64,000 bases of DNA, taken from contig JAJPEQ010000010.1 in assembly GCA_021166775.1 (NCBI GenBank), forward strand, positions 182,131 through 246,130, read 5' to 3'. This stretch comes from Comamonas sp. (GTDB lineage Bacteria; Pseudomonadota; Gammaproteobacteria; Burkholderiales; Burkholderiaceae_C). The notes beneath the pieces were generated by a model that saw only the letters and a program-made list of their open reading frames with translations, ran no database searches and had not been told where the DNA came from. Of the stretch, positions 7,927 through 15,272 are shown piece by piece. The translations under genes were made by a program, and so were the position numbers. Each line of letters begins with the position of its first letter. The first letter of the stretch is position 1.

Positions 7927-8472
7927 ATGTCTATGCGTTGCACTCTGGTGGGCATGCCGGGTTCGGGCAAATCGACCGTGGGCCGCCATCTTGCTCGGCG
8001 CCTGGCCTGCCCCTTCGTGGACATGGATCAGCTGCTCGAAGAACGCCTGGGCTGCAGCATCCGCGACTACTTCGATGCCCATGGCGAAGCCGCGTTTCGC
8101 GACCGCGAGGCCGCGCTGCTGGCCGAACTGGCCGCCCACGGCGCGGGCGCGGTGCTCTCCACCGGCGGCGGCACGGTGCTGCGCGAGGGCAACCGCGTGC
8201 TGCTGCGCAGCGCCTGCGCCCCGGTGTTCTATCTGCGCGCAAGCGCCGACGAGATCTGGCGCCGCCTGCGCCACGACCACAAACGCCCGCTGCTGCAGGT
8301 GCAGGACCCGCAAGAGCGCCTGCGCGCGCTCTACCAGACGCGCGATCCGCTGTACCGGGAGGTGGCGCACTACGTGATCGAGACGCGCCGCGCCACGGTG
8401 CAGGGGCTGGTCAACATGGTGCAGATGCAGCTGGAGCTGGCGGAGGCGGGTGCGGGAACCGCGCCGCGCTGA
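7927..8472 (+). CDS. aroK: Shikimate kinase
   Basis: A 181-residue P-loop kinase that phosphorylates shikimate at the 3-hydroxyl in the chorismate pathway. Walker A is GMPGSGKST. The shikimate-site motifs follow: FVDMDQLLEE, GEAAFRDREAALL and STGGGTVLREGN. The lid region contains RPLL. ATG at 7927 is chosen because GGGAGTGAAGG precedes it; ATG at 7933 is also possible. It stands alone, flanked by a TnpB element and recX, and not beside aroB and pilQ where Burkholderiales aroK is usually found, so it could be a second copy or a relocated one. Confidence 0.85.
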   Translation: MSMRCTLVGMPGSGKSTVGRHLARRLACPFVDMDQLLEERLGCSIRDYFDAHGEAAFRDREAALLAELAAHGAGAVLSTGGGTVLREGNRVLLRSACAPVFYLRASADEIWRRLRHDHKRPLLQVQDPQERLRALYQTRDPLYREVAHYVIETRRATVQGLVNMVQMQLELAEAGAGTAPR

Positions 8473-8536
8473 AAGACACGGCTCACACCGTGAGAGCGGG
8501 CGGCAAAGTTTGTGCAAATGCCGCTGATCCGCGAGT

Positions 8537-8998
8537 TCAGAGCTCGTCCGACCGACCGCCGCGCACCACCCGGCGCACCACGTCGGCGGCGAACCCCCGG
8601 CTGGCGAGAAAGCGCATCTGCCGGGCGCGCTCCTGAGGGCTGTCCGCGGCGGGTGCGCCGCCAAAACGCCGGGCCCAGACGGCGCGAGCGCGCTCGAGCT
8701 CACTGCCCCTCAGCCGCGCGGCGGCCCTTTGCACCAGGTCGTCGCTCAGGCCCTTGCGCCTGAGCTCCTGCAGCACGCGCTGCGTGCCCAGGAGCGGCGC
8801 GCGCCGGTGCAGCACCGATTCGGCCACGCGCGTTTCGTCGATGAACCCCTTGGCCTGCAGCGCATCGAGCAGCGCGCCAAGATCGTCGCCCTCTTGCACG
8901 TGCCGGCCCAGCTTGGCGACGAGTTCACTGCGCGAATGTTCGCGCTGGGCCAGCAGGCGCAGCGCGCGGGCCTTGAGGCTCAGGGGTGAAGCTGGCAT
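8537..8998 (-). CDS. recX: Regulatory protein RecX
   Basis: A 153-residue helical protein with the RecX repeats: LKARALRLLAQREHSRSELVAKLGRH, then GFIDETRVAESVLHRRAPLLGTQRVLQELRRKGL. RecX binds the RecA filament and limits its extension and coprotease activity. It follows recA on the same strand after a 60-base gap that contains a dispersed repeat. The length is typical. Confidence 0.93.
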   Translation of the reverse strand: MPASPLSLKARALRLLAQREHSRSELVAKLGRHVQEGDDLGALLDALQAKGFIDETRVAESVLHRRAPLLGTQRVLQELRRKGLSDDLVQRAAARLRGSELERARAVWARRFGGAPAADSPQERARQMRFLASRGFAADVVRRVVRGGRSDEL

Positions 8999-9009
8999 TC
9001 ATTGAAAAG

Positions 9010-9057
9010 TGAGCAGATCGCGCTTGACTGACAAGCGCTTGAGCCACTTTTGATCAA
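9010..9057 (+). repeat. Dispersed ATAGCTG repeat, copy 2
   Basis: This copy fills the recA-recX gap. On the + strand it reads GAGCAGATCGCGCTTGACTG then ACAAGCGCTTGAGCCACTTT. It shows the CGCTTG/CAAGCG arms that can form a hairpin, so it may attenuate read-through from recA to recX. That role is inferred. Confidence 0.6.
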
Positions 9058-9058
9058 A

Positions 9059-10132
9059 TCATTCGCCCTTGGCGGGTTTTTCGGCGGCCTTGGGTCCGTC
9101 GGCCGCGGGTCGCAGCGCGATGCCCAGCGATTCACGCACCTTGTTCTCGATCTCGCGCGCGAGGTCGGGGTTTTCGCGCAGGAACTCGCGTGCGTTGTCG
9201 CGTCCCTGGCCGATCTTCTCGCCGTTGTAGGCGTACCAGGCACCGCTTTTTTCGAGGATGCGCGCGTTCACGCCCATGTCGATGACCTCACCCTCGCGCG
9301 AGATGCCGGCGCCGAACAGGATGTCGAACTCGGCCGTCTTGAACGGAGGCGAGACCTTGTTCTTCACCACCTTGACCTTGGTTTCGTTGCCGATGGCCTC
9401 GTCGCCCTTCTTGATCGTGCCGATGCGCCGGATGTCCAGGCGCACCGAGGCGTAGAACTTGAGCGCATTGCCGCCCGTCGTGGTCTCGGGGCTGCCGAAC
9501 ATGACGCCGATCTTCATACGGATCTGGTTGATGAAGATGACCATGCAGTTGGTCTTCTTGATCGTGGCGGTGAGCTTGCGCAGCGCCTGGCTCATGAGGC
9601 GCGCCTGCAGGCCGGGCAGCGAATCGCCCATCTCGCCTTCGATTTCCGCCTTCGGAACCAGCGCGGCGACCGAATCGACGACGATGAGATCGACCGCACC
9701 CGAACGCACGAGCGAATCGACGATCTCCAGCGCCTGCTCGCCGGTGTCGGGCTGGCTGATGAGGATCTCGTTGACGTTGACGCCGAGCTTTTGCGCGTAG
9801 GCGGTATCGAGCGCGTGCTCGGCGTCGATGAAGGCACAGGTGCCGCCCTGCTTCTGCATCTCGGCGATCACCTGCAGCGTGAGCGTGGTCTTGCCTGAGC
9901 TCTCGGGCCCGTAGATCTCGATGACGCGTCCGCGCGGCAGGCCGCCCACGCCCAGGGCGATATCGAGGCCGAGCGAGCCGGTGGAGACGACCTGGATGTC
10001 CTCGATCGCCTCGCCCTCGCCCAGCCGCATGATGGTGCCCTTGCCGAACTGCTTTTCGATCTGCGCGAGCGCGGCGGCCAAGGCCTTGGCCTTCTCGGTC
10101 TGGGCAGGGGTGGTCTTGACGGCGGTGTCCAT
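9059..10132 (-). CDS. recA: Recombinase A
   Basis: A 357-residue RecA that catalyses ATP-dependent strand exchange and triggers LexA self-cleavage. Walker A is GPESSGKTT, and the family signature [14 protein letters not shown] is present, as are the loop motifs ([20 protein letters not shown]). The start at 10132 gives the canonical N-terminus [18 protein letters not shown] and has AAGGAG seven bases upstream; the frame continues upstream but without family similarity. A LexA-like box lies 19-34 bases before the start, so it is SOS-regulated. recX follows. Confidence 0.98.
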   Translation of the reverse strand: MDTAVKTTPAQTEKAKALAAALAQIEKQFGKGTIMRLGEGEAIEDIQVVSTGSLGLDIALGVGGLPRGRVIEIYGPESSGKTTLTLQVIAEMQKQGGTCAFIDAEHALDTAYAQKLGVNVNEILISQPDTGEQALEIVDSLVRSGAVDLIVVDSVAALVPKAEIEGEMGDSLPGLQARLMSQALRKLTATIKKTNCMVIFINQIRMKIGVMFGSPETTTGGNALKFYASVRLDIRRIGTIKKGDEAIGNETKVKVVKNKVSPPFKTAEFDILFGAGISREGEVIDMGVNARILEKSGAWYAYNGEKIGQGRDNAREFLRENPDLAREIENKVRESLGIALRPAADGPKAAEKPAKGE

Positions 10133-10150
10133 GCAAACTCCTTTTGAAAA

Positions 10151-10166
10151 CTGGATGGTTGAACAG
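10151..10166 (-). promoter_or_regulatory. LexA (SOS) box of recA
   Basis: CTGGATGGTTGAACAG fits the CTG-N10-CAG LexA pattern. It lies 19-34 bases upstream of the recA start, where it would cover the promoter. No other such box was seen in front of ssb or uvrA in this window. Confidence 0.7.
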
Positions 10167-10229
10167 TAGTTTAGGGGATGTTCTGCAAATTTCCATCGAT
10201 TTTTGGTCAGTTTGCCTGACAATCCACGC

Positions 10230-10718
10230 ATGCCGCAGCCTCCCCTTTCCGACGACCGCTGGCGCCAGTCGCACGTGGGGCGGCTGCTGGGTCATGCGCT
10301 GCGGCGTTTTGACGCCCGCGTGCTGCAGCTCATGGCGCGCGACGTGCGCGTGCCGCTGTCGCTGTCGCACCTGGCGGCGCGCGAGAAGGTGGGGGCGGCG
10401 CACATCCATATCACGCGCCACCTGTCGCTCGCGGGCGATCGCCTCACGGATCTGGCCGAACGCGCAGGCATGACCAAGCAGGCCATGGCAGCGCTGGTGG
10501 CGCAGTGCGAGGCCTGGGGCCTCGTCACGCGCGAGGCCGATGCGCACGACGCCCGCGCGCGCATCGTGCGCTTCACCGACACGGGGCTGGCCTGGCTCGA
10601 AGCCTTCCGCACCAGTGTGGCGCAGGCAGAAGCAGAGCTGCGCGCCGAAGTGGGCGAGGAGGTGGCCACCGTCGTGACGCTGGGGCTGGAGGTTTACGGC
10701 GCCGGCGACGGGCAATGA
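10230..10718 (+). CDS. MarR-family transcriptional regulator
   Basis: A 162-residue winged-helix regulator. The DNA-binding core reads [48 protein letters not shown], with the recognition helix at [10 protein letters not shown] and the wing at [12 protein letters not shown] at 10230 is used; an in-frame codon 27 bases earlier has poorer context. It is divergent from recA, about 97 bases apart, and followed by a two-component system. No target is identifiable. Confidence 0.8.
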   Translation: MPQPPLSDDRWRQSHVGRLLGHALRRFDARVLQLMARDVRVPLSLSHLAAREKVGAAHIHITRHLSLAGDRLTDLAERAGMTKQAMAALVAQCEAWGLVTREADAHDARARIVRFTDTGLAWLEAFRTSVAQAEAELRAEVGEEVATVVTLGLEVYGAGDGQ

Positions 10719-10812
10719 CCCCGACGGGGACTCGCCTAAAATTTGGCCACCCCGCGCACCCCTGGCAGAGACCGAGGACGAGCCACAGGCGCGGCTACAA
10801 GGAGACAGCCGC

Positions 10813-11496
10813 ATGCGCATCCTCATTGCCGAAGACGATCAGGTTCTCGCCGATGCGCTCCTGCGCTCGCTGCGCGCGGCGGGTGCGGTCGTGGACCACG
10901 TGGCCAATGGCAGCGAGGCCGATGCCGCCTTGATGACCAATCACGAGTTCGACCTGCTCATCCTCGATCTGGGCCTGCCGCGCATGCATGGGCTGGAGGT
11001 GCTCAGGCGCCTCAGAAGCCGCTCCTCGCCCCTGCCGGTGCTGATCCTCACGGCGGCCGACAGTGTCGAGGAACGGGTCAAGGGGCTGGACCTGGGCGCC
11101 GACGACTACATGGCCAAGCCCTTTTCGCTGCAGGAGATGGAGGCGCGCGTGCGCGCGCTCACGCGCCGCAGCCTGGGCACCACCACCAACGTGCTGCGCC
11201 ACGGGCCGCTCACCTACGACCCGGTGGGCCGCATGGCGAGCATCGATGGCGAGGTGGTGGAGCTGTCGGGGCGCGAGCTCGGCCTGCTCGAAGTGCTGCT
11301 GCAGCGCGCCGGGCGCCTGGTCTCCAAGGATCAGCTCGTCGAGCACCTGTGCGAATGGGGCGAAGAGGTGAGCAACAACGCCATCGAAGTCTACGTGCAC
11401 CGCCTGCGCAAGAAGATCGAGCGCGGCCCGCTGCGCATCGCCACCGTCCGCGGCCTGGGCTACTGCCTGCAGAAGATCGATGCGCCGTCGGCGTGA
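10813..11496 (+). CDS. OmpR-family response regulator (TctD/QseB type)
   Basis: A 227-residue regulator. The receiver domain (about 1-118) has the acidic pair D8/D9, phospho-acceptor D52 in [13 protein letters not shown], and K102 in DYMAKPF. The winged-helix output domain (about 130-222) contains [26 protein letters not shown] and [16 protein letters not shown] good GGAGA lies nine bases upstream of the start. The histidine kinase gene follows after 122 bases, so they form a pair. The family often controls carboxylate uptake or envelope genes. Confidence 0.93.
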   Translation: MRILIAEDDQVLADALLRSLRAAGAVVDHVANGSEADAALMTNHEFDLLILDLGLPRMHGLEVLRRLRSRSSPLPVLILTAADSVEERVKGLDLGADDYMAKPFSLQEMEARVRALTRRSLGTTTNVLRHGPLTYDPVGRMASIDGEVVELSGRELGLLEVLLQRAGRLVSKDQLVEHLCEWGEEVSNNAIEVYVHRLRKKIERGPLRIATVRGLGYCLQKIDAPSA

Positions 11497-11618
11497 ATGT
11501 CCACCCCTGGCAACGGCCCGGTGACTGCCCCTCGGCTACCATTGATCGGCCATGAGCCGCCCGCGCCGCCTTCCCTTCGCTGAATGAAAAGCCCTCGCGT
11601 GCCTGGCACGGATTCACG

Positions 11619-13073
11619 ATGAAGCGGCACGAGCAGCGCTCCCTTTTCGGCGAGATCCTCGACTGGATGCTCACGCCGCTGCTGCTGCTGTGGCCCATCA
11701 GCCTGGCGCTGACCTGGTTCGTCGCGCAGGGCCTGGCGAACAAGCCATTCGATCGGACGCTGGAGTACAACGCTTACGCGCTGGCCGAGCTGCTTTCGGT
11801 GCAGGATGGCCACGTGCGCGTGAACCTCACCCCCTCCGGCACCAGCGTGCTGCGCGCCGACGAATCGGACGTGGTGTACTTTCAGGTGCTTGCGCCCAGC
11901 GGCGCGCTGCTTGCGGGCGAGCGCGATCTGCCGCCGCCCCCGCCCGGGGCCCTGGTCTCCAGCGACGAAGTGCACCTGCGCGACGCCGAACTGCACGGCA
12001 CCGACGTGCGCGTCGCCTACATCTGGGTGCATTTGATGGAGGCGGATTTCCGTCCCGCCCTGGTGCAGGTGGCCGAGACGCGCAACAAGCGCAGCGTGCT
12101 GGCCACGGAAATCATCAAGGGCGTGCTGCTGCCCCAGGTCTTCGTGCTGCCGCTGGCGCTGCTGCTCGTGTGGCTCGCGCTCACGCGCGGCATCAAGCCC
12201 CTGCACCAGCTCGAAGAACGCATCCGCCGCCGCAAACCGGGCGATCTTTCGCCGCTGGACAACAAGGCCGTGCCCATCGAAGTGGCGCCGCTGGTGGAGT
12301 CGGTCAACGACCTGCTGGACCGCCTGCACGACTCGGTCGCGACGCAAAAGCGCTTTCTCGCCGATGCGGCGCATCAGCTCAAGACCCCGCTGGCGGGCCT
12401 GCGTATGCAGGCCGATCTGGCGCAGCGCGGGAGCACCAGCACCGAGGAGCTCAAGCAGTCACTGCTGCAGATCGGCCGGGCCTCGGTGCGCGCCACGCAT
12501 GCCGTCAACCAGCTGCTGGCGCTGGCCCGCGCCGAGGGCGGCGCGGCGACGATGCAGCGCGAGCACGTGAACCTGGCGGAGATCGTGATCGAGGCCGTGC
12601 ACGACAGCGTGCCCCACGCCCTGGAAAAGCACATCGACCTGGGCTACGACGGCGCCAGCGCCGAGGACGCCCACGCCCGACTCGAAGGCAACGCCACCTT
12701 GCTCGCGGAGCTGGTGCGCAACCTGCTGGACAACGCGATCAACTACACGCCATCGAGCCCGGACCGACCAGGCGTGGTGACCGCGCGCGTCGTCACCGAC
12801 CCTTTCGGCCAGGTTCTGCTCCTGCAGGTGGAAAACTCCGGACCGGGGATTCCCGCGTCCGAACGAGAACTCATTTTTCAGCCGTTTTACCGCTCGCTGG
12901 GCCATGAGGCCGACGGCTCGGGCCTGGGTCTGCCCATCGTGCGAGAGATCGCCCGCCAGCACGGCGCGCAGATCACGGTCGATGCGCTGCAACCCGCGGC
13001 GCCGCAGCCGGGCACGCGCTTCACCGTTCGGTTCGCTCCGTTGGCGCTGCCGCAGGGGCTGCCGATCGCCTAG
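11619..13073 (+). CDS. Sensor histidine kinase (TctE type)
   Basis: A 484-residue inner-membrane kinase. A first membrane helix lies near residues 17-37 (LLLLWPISLALTWFVA). A periplasmic sensor of the 2CSK/TctE type follows (to ~160, YIWVHLMEADFRPALVQVAETR). A second helix lies near 168-190, then a HAMP-like linker (IKPLHQLEERIRRR). The H-box FLADAAHQLKTPLAGL places the phosphorylated histidine at 252. ATP-site boxes are NLLDNAINYTP, VENSGPGIP and GSGLGLPIV. It phosphorylates the preceding response regulator. The stop overlaps the stop of the convergent SPOR gene. Confidence 0.93.
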   Translation: MKRHEQRSLFGEILDWMLTPLLLLWPISLALTWFVAQGLANKPFDRTLEYNAYALAELLSVQDGHVRVNLTPSGTSVLRADESDVVYFQVLAPSGALLAGERDLPPPPPGALVSSDEVHLRDAELHGTDVRVAYIWVHLMEADFRPALVQVAETRNKRSVLATEIIKGVLLPQVFVLPLALLLVWLALTRGIKPLHQLEERIRRRKPGDLSPLDNKAVPIEVAPLVESVNDLLDRLHDSVATQKRFLADAAHQLKTPLAGLRMQADLAQRGSTSTEELKQSLLQIGRASVRATHAVNQLLALARAEGGAATMQREHVNLAEIVIEAVHDSVPHALEKHIDLGYDGASAEDAHARLEGNATLLAELVRNLLDNAINYTPSSPDRPGVVTARVVTDPFGQVLLLQVENSGPGIPASERELIFQPFYRSLGHEADGSGLGLPIVREIARQHGAQITVDALQPAAPQPGTRFTVRFAPLALPQGLPIA

Positions 13074-13831
13074 TTCGCCCTGGTCTGTTTGCAGGGCTGC
13101 AGAGGCGTGTCGCCCCAGTTGATGGCCAGACCCGCGATCTGCGAGCGCACCGCGCTCGTGGCGGCGGGCAGGCGCAGCAGCTGGTGCGTTTCAGCGGCCC
13201 GCTCCTGCACCACCCGGGCCGTCCGCACGCCGTTCGCGGTCAGGTCCGCCAGCCCGCGCTGGGCCGCCTCTTCGGTGGAAAAGCGGCCCAGCGACAGACC
13301 GGGCTCGAACGCCTGTCCGGGCCGGTCGAACGCCACCTTCAGCGCGCGCAGTTCGGTGCGCTTGCGCGCCACCGTCTCCTCGTCCGCGAAACGCCCCATG
13401 TAGACCATCCAGCGCCCCGAAACCTCCACGGTGTCCAGCGTCCAGGTGCCGGCGGGCAACGCGGCCAGCGCGCTGCGCACCGTCGCAGCGCGCGCGTCGT
13501 TCATGGGGCCCGCCTGCAGACAGACGCCGGCCTGCGCGTGGTCGTCGGAACCTGCGCTGGCCGTGCCGTCCGCGCCGCCGGGCACCTCGGCGCTTGCGGC
13601 GGGGGCGGCGGGGGCGGCGGGCGGGGGTGTCGGCGCCTTTTGCGCCTGACCGGCATGCGCCGCCCCGCCCGGTGCGACGATCTGCAGCGATTGCGGCGCG
13701 ATCTGCTGCCTCAGGCGCTCGGGCTCGCCCTCGGTGTGCGGCGCGAACCCCCAGGGCGCGAGCAGCCCCTGGCTCCAGCCGTAGTAGCCCACATTGGCGA
13801 GGAGCAGCACGAGGGCCGCGAGGCGCAGCAT
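13070..13831 (-). CDS. SPOR-domain membrane protein
   Basis: A 253-residue protein with one N-terminal membrane helix (LAALVLLLANVGYYGWSQGLL), an Ala/Pro/Gly-rich linker (about 60-95), and a C-terminal SPOR-like region. The latter holds two short repeats: GRWMVYMGRFADEETVARKRTELRAL and PGLSLGRFSTEEAAQRGLADL. SPOR domains bind denuded glycan strands of septal peptidoglycan. It follows birA after six bases, probably in one operon, and its role is likely in the cell envelope. It is not FtsN, since no FtsN-specific features are seen. Confidence 0.8.
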   Translation of the reverse strand: MLRLAALVLLLANVGYYGWSQGLLAPWGFAPHTEGEPERLRQQIAPQSLQIVAPGGAAHAGQAQKAPTPPPAAPAAPAASAEVPGGADGTASAGSDDHAQAGVCLQAGPMNDARAATVRSALAALPAGTWTLDTVEVSGRWMVYMGRFADEETVARKRTELRALKVAFDRPGQAFEPGLSLGRFSTEEAAQRGLADLTANGVRTARVVQERAAETHQLLRLPAATSAVRSQIAGLAINWGDTPLQPCKQTRAN

Positions 13832-13837
13832 CGTGGG

Positions 13838-14656
13838 TCAGCCCCCGTGAGCCGGCGACGCCGAGGGGCGCACGCTCACTTCGGCGCTCGTGATGCGCCG
13901 CACGCCCTGCGCGGTCTGCACCCGCAGTGCGCCGTCGTCGTCCACGCCGCGCGCCGTGCCCTGCACGCCGCTGCTCAGCGTCACGGCGCGGTCCTTGAGA
14001 TAGTCGCGCCGGTCGAAACGCGCCTGAAACGGCGCGAAGCCCGACTCGGCAAACCCCAGCAGCGTGCGCACCAGCGGCAGCGCGTAACGCAGCAAGGCCG
14101 TGGGGCCATCCAGGCGCTCGTCCACGTCCTGCAGGCAGGCGGGGGGGGTGCGCAGGCCGTCCCCCGGCGGGAGCCTCAGATTCAGGCCGATACCGACGAT
14201 GGCGCAGCGCCTGCCGCTGCCGTCGGCGATCTCGGTGGTTTCGATCAGGATGCCCGCGAGCTTGCGCCCGTCGTCGAGCCACAGATCGTTGGGCCACTTG
14301 AGCTGCAGGCGCGGCGTCGCACCGGCACGCGCGGGCAGCTGCGGCTGCAGGCTCTCGGCCAGCGCCACGCCCACCGCCAGCGACAGGCCCGACCAGTCGC
14401 GCGGCGCGTAGGGCAGGGCGAGCGAGACGGCAAGCACATCGCCCGCGCCGCTGTACCAGGCGCGGCCCTGACGCCCGCGGCCGGCGGTCTGTTCCTCGGC
14501 GATGAGCAGCGTGGGCACGAGCGGGCCGCGGCGCGCGCGGCGCAGCAGTTCGCTGTTGCTCGAGTCGACGCTGGCCAGCACCTCGATCACCAGAGCGGGC
14601 AGCAGCGGCGTGAGCTGCTCGCGCAGGGTATCGAGCGGCCAGTCGGTGCGGCTCAT
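13838..14656 (-). CDS. birA: Biotin--[acetyl-CoA-carboxylase] ligase
   Basis: A 272-residue biotin protein ligase that attaches biotin to the carrier lysine of acetyl-CoA carboxylase and other carboxylases. The biotinyl-AMP loop GRGRQGRAW is intact. LKWPNDLWLDDGRKLAGILIET is the family catalytic stretch with the conserved WPND. The N-terminal helix-turn-helix of E. coli BirA is absent, so it is a monofunctional ligase rather than a repressor. It overlaps the upstream SET gene by four bases. Confidence 0.95.
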   Translation of the reverse strand: MSRTDWPLDTLREQLTPLLPALVIEVLASVDSSNSELLRRARRGPLVPTLLIAEEQTAGRGRQGRAWYSGAGDVLAVSLALPYAPRDWSGLSLAVGVALAESLQPQLPARAGATPRLQLKWPNDLWLDDGRKLAGILIETTEIADGSGRRCAIVGIGLNLRLPPGDGLRTPPACLQDVDERLDGPTALLRYALPLVRTLLGFAESGFAPFQARFDRRDYLKDRAVTLSSGVQGTARGVDDDGALRVQTAQGVRRITSAEVSVRPSASPAHGG

Positions 14657-15183
14657 GCGCCCTTGCCTTTGACTTTGCCCTTGCGCCCGGGCACGTAGGG
14701 CCGCCAGCCGCGCTTGGGCGCGAGCAGGGTGCCGCGGCAGTGCGGGCTCCCGCAGCGGCAGGCGTACTCGGCCTTGAGCTTGGGGGTGTAGCGCTCTTCG
14801 ATGATCAGGCCGTAGTCGTAATTGAGTTCCTCGCCTGCGGCGATGTCGCGCAGCGCGGTGATGAAGATGCGCCCATCCACTTCGTCGGCCCAGCAGTTGG
14901 GCTCGCAGGAATGGTTGATCCAGCGCGCGGCATTGCCGCCGACGTTGGCGTCGATCACGTGGTTTTCATCGACGTGAAAGTAGAAGGTGTGGTTGGGGTC
15001 GCTCGGGTCGTGCGGGTGGCGCCGCTGCGCCTCGTCCCAGGAGATCACCTCGCCCACATATTCGATGACGACCTCACCCTCGGCGATGGGCCGCAGTGCA
15101 AACACCCCCTTGCCGTGCACGCCCGAGCGGCGCACCTGGATGCGCCTGCCGCGCGGGGCTTGACGAGTGCCGGAAGAGGCCAT
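14653..15183 (-). CDS. SET-domain protein lysine methyltransferase
   Basis: A 176-residue, nearly bare SET domain. Visible features are VHGKGVFALRPIAEGEVVIEYVGE (N-SET), RWINHSCEPNCWA with the NHSCxPN pseudoknot, GEELNYDYG, and a post-SET CRCGSPHCRG zinc motif. It would transfer methyl groups from SAM to a protein lysine. ATG at 15183 is chosen since the SET fold begins shortly after it; an upstream in-frame ATG at 15264 would add 27 residues without domain similarity and would run into the topB leader. It is divergent from topB, 89 bases away. Confidence 0.9.
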   Translation of the reverse strand: MASSGTRQAPRGRRIQVRRSGVHGKGVFALRPIAEGEVVIEYVGEVISWDEAQRRHPHDPSDPNHTFYFHVDENHVIDANVGGNAARWINHSCEPNCWADEVDGRIFITALRDIAAGEELNYDYGLIIEERYTPKLKAEYACRCGSPHCRGTLLAPKRGWRPYVPGRKGKVKGKGA

Positions 15184-15272
15184 GCTGAAAATCTCTGCTA
15201 CCTTGTATGCATACACACCTGCGCGCGCGTGCGCGTGGGGTCGCCCATTGTAGAAGTGCTTCACTCACAGTC

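Noticed and set aside
11619..13073. Minus-strand frames opposite the histidine kinase
   Set aside because: They are compositional shadows; the kinase has every catalytic box on the plus strand.
13600..13625. GGCGGGGGCGGCGGG run as a tandem repeat or regulatory site
   Set aside because: It encodes the Ala/Pro linker of the SPOR protein and reflects low-complexity coding.
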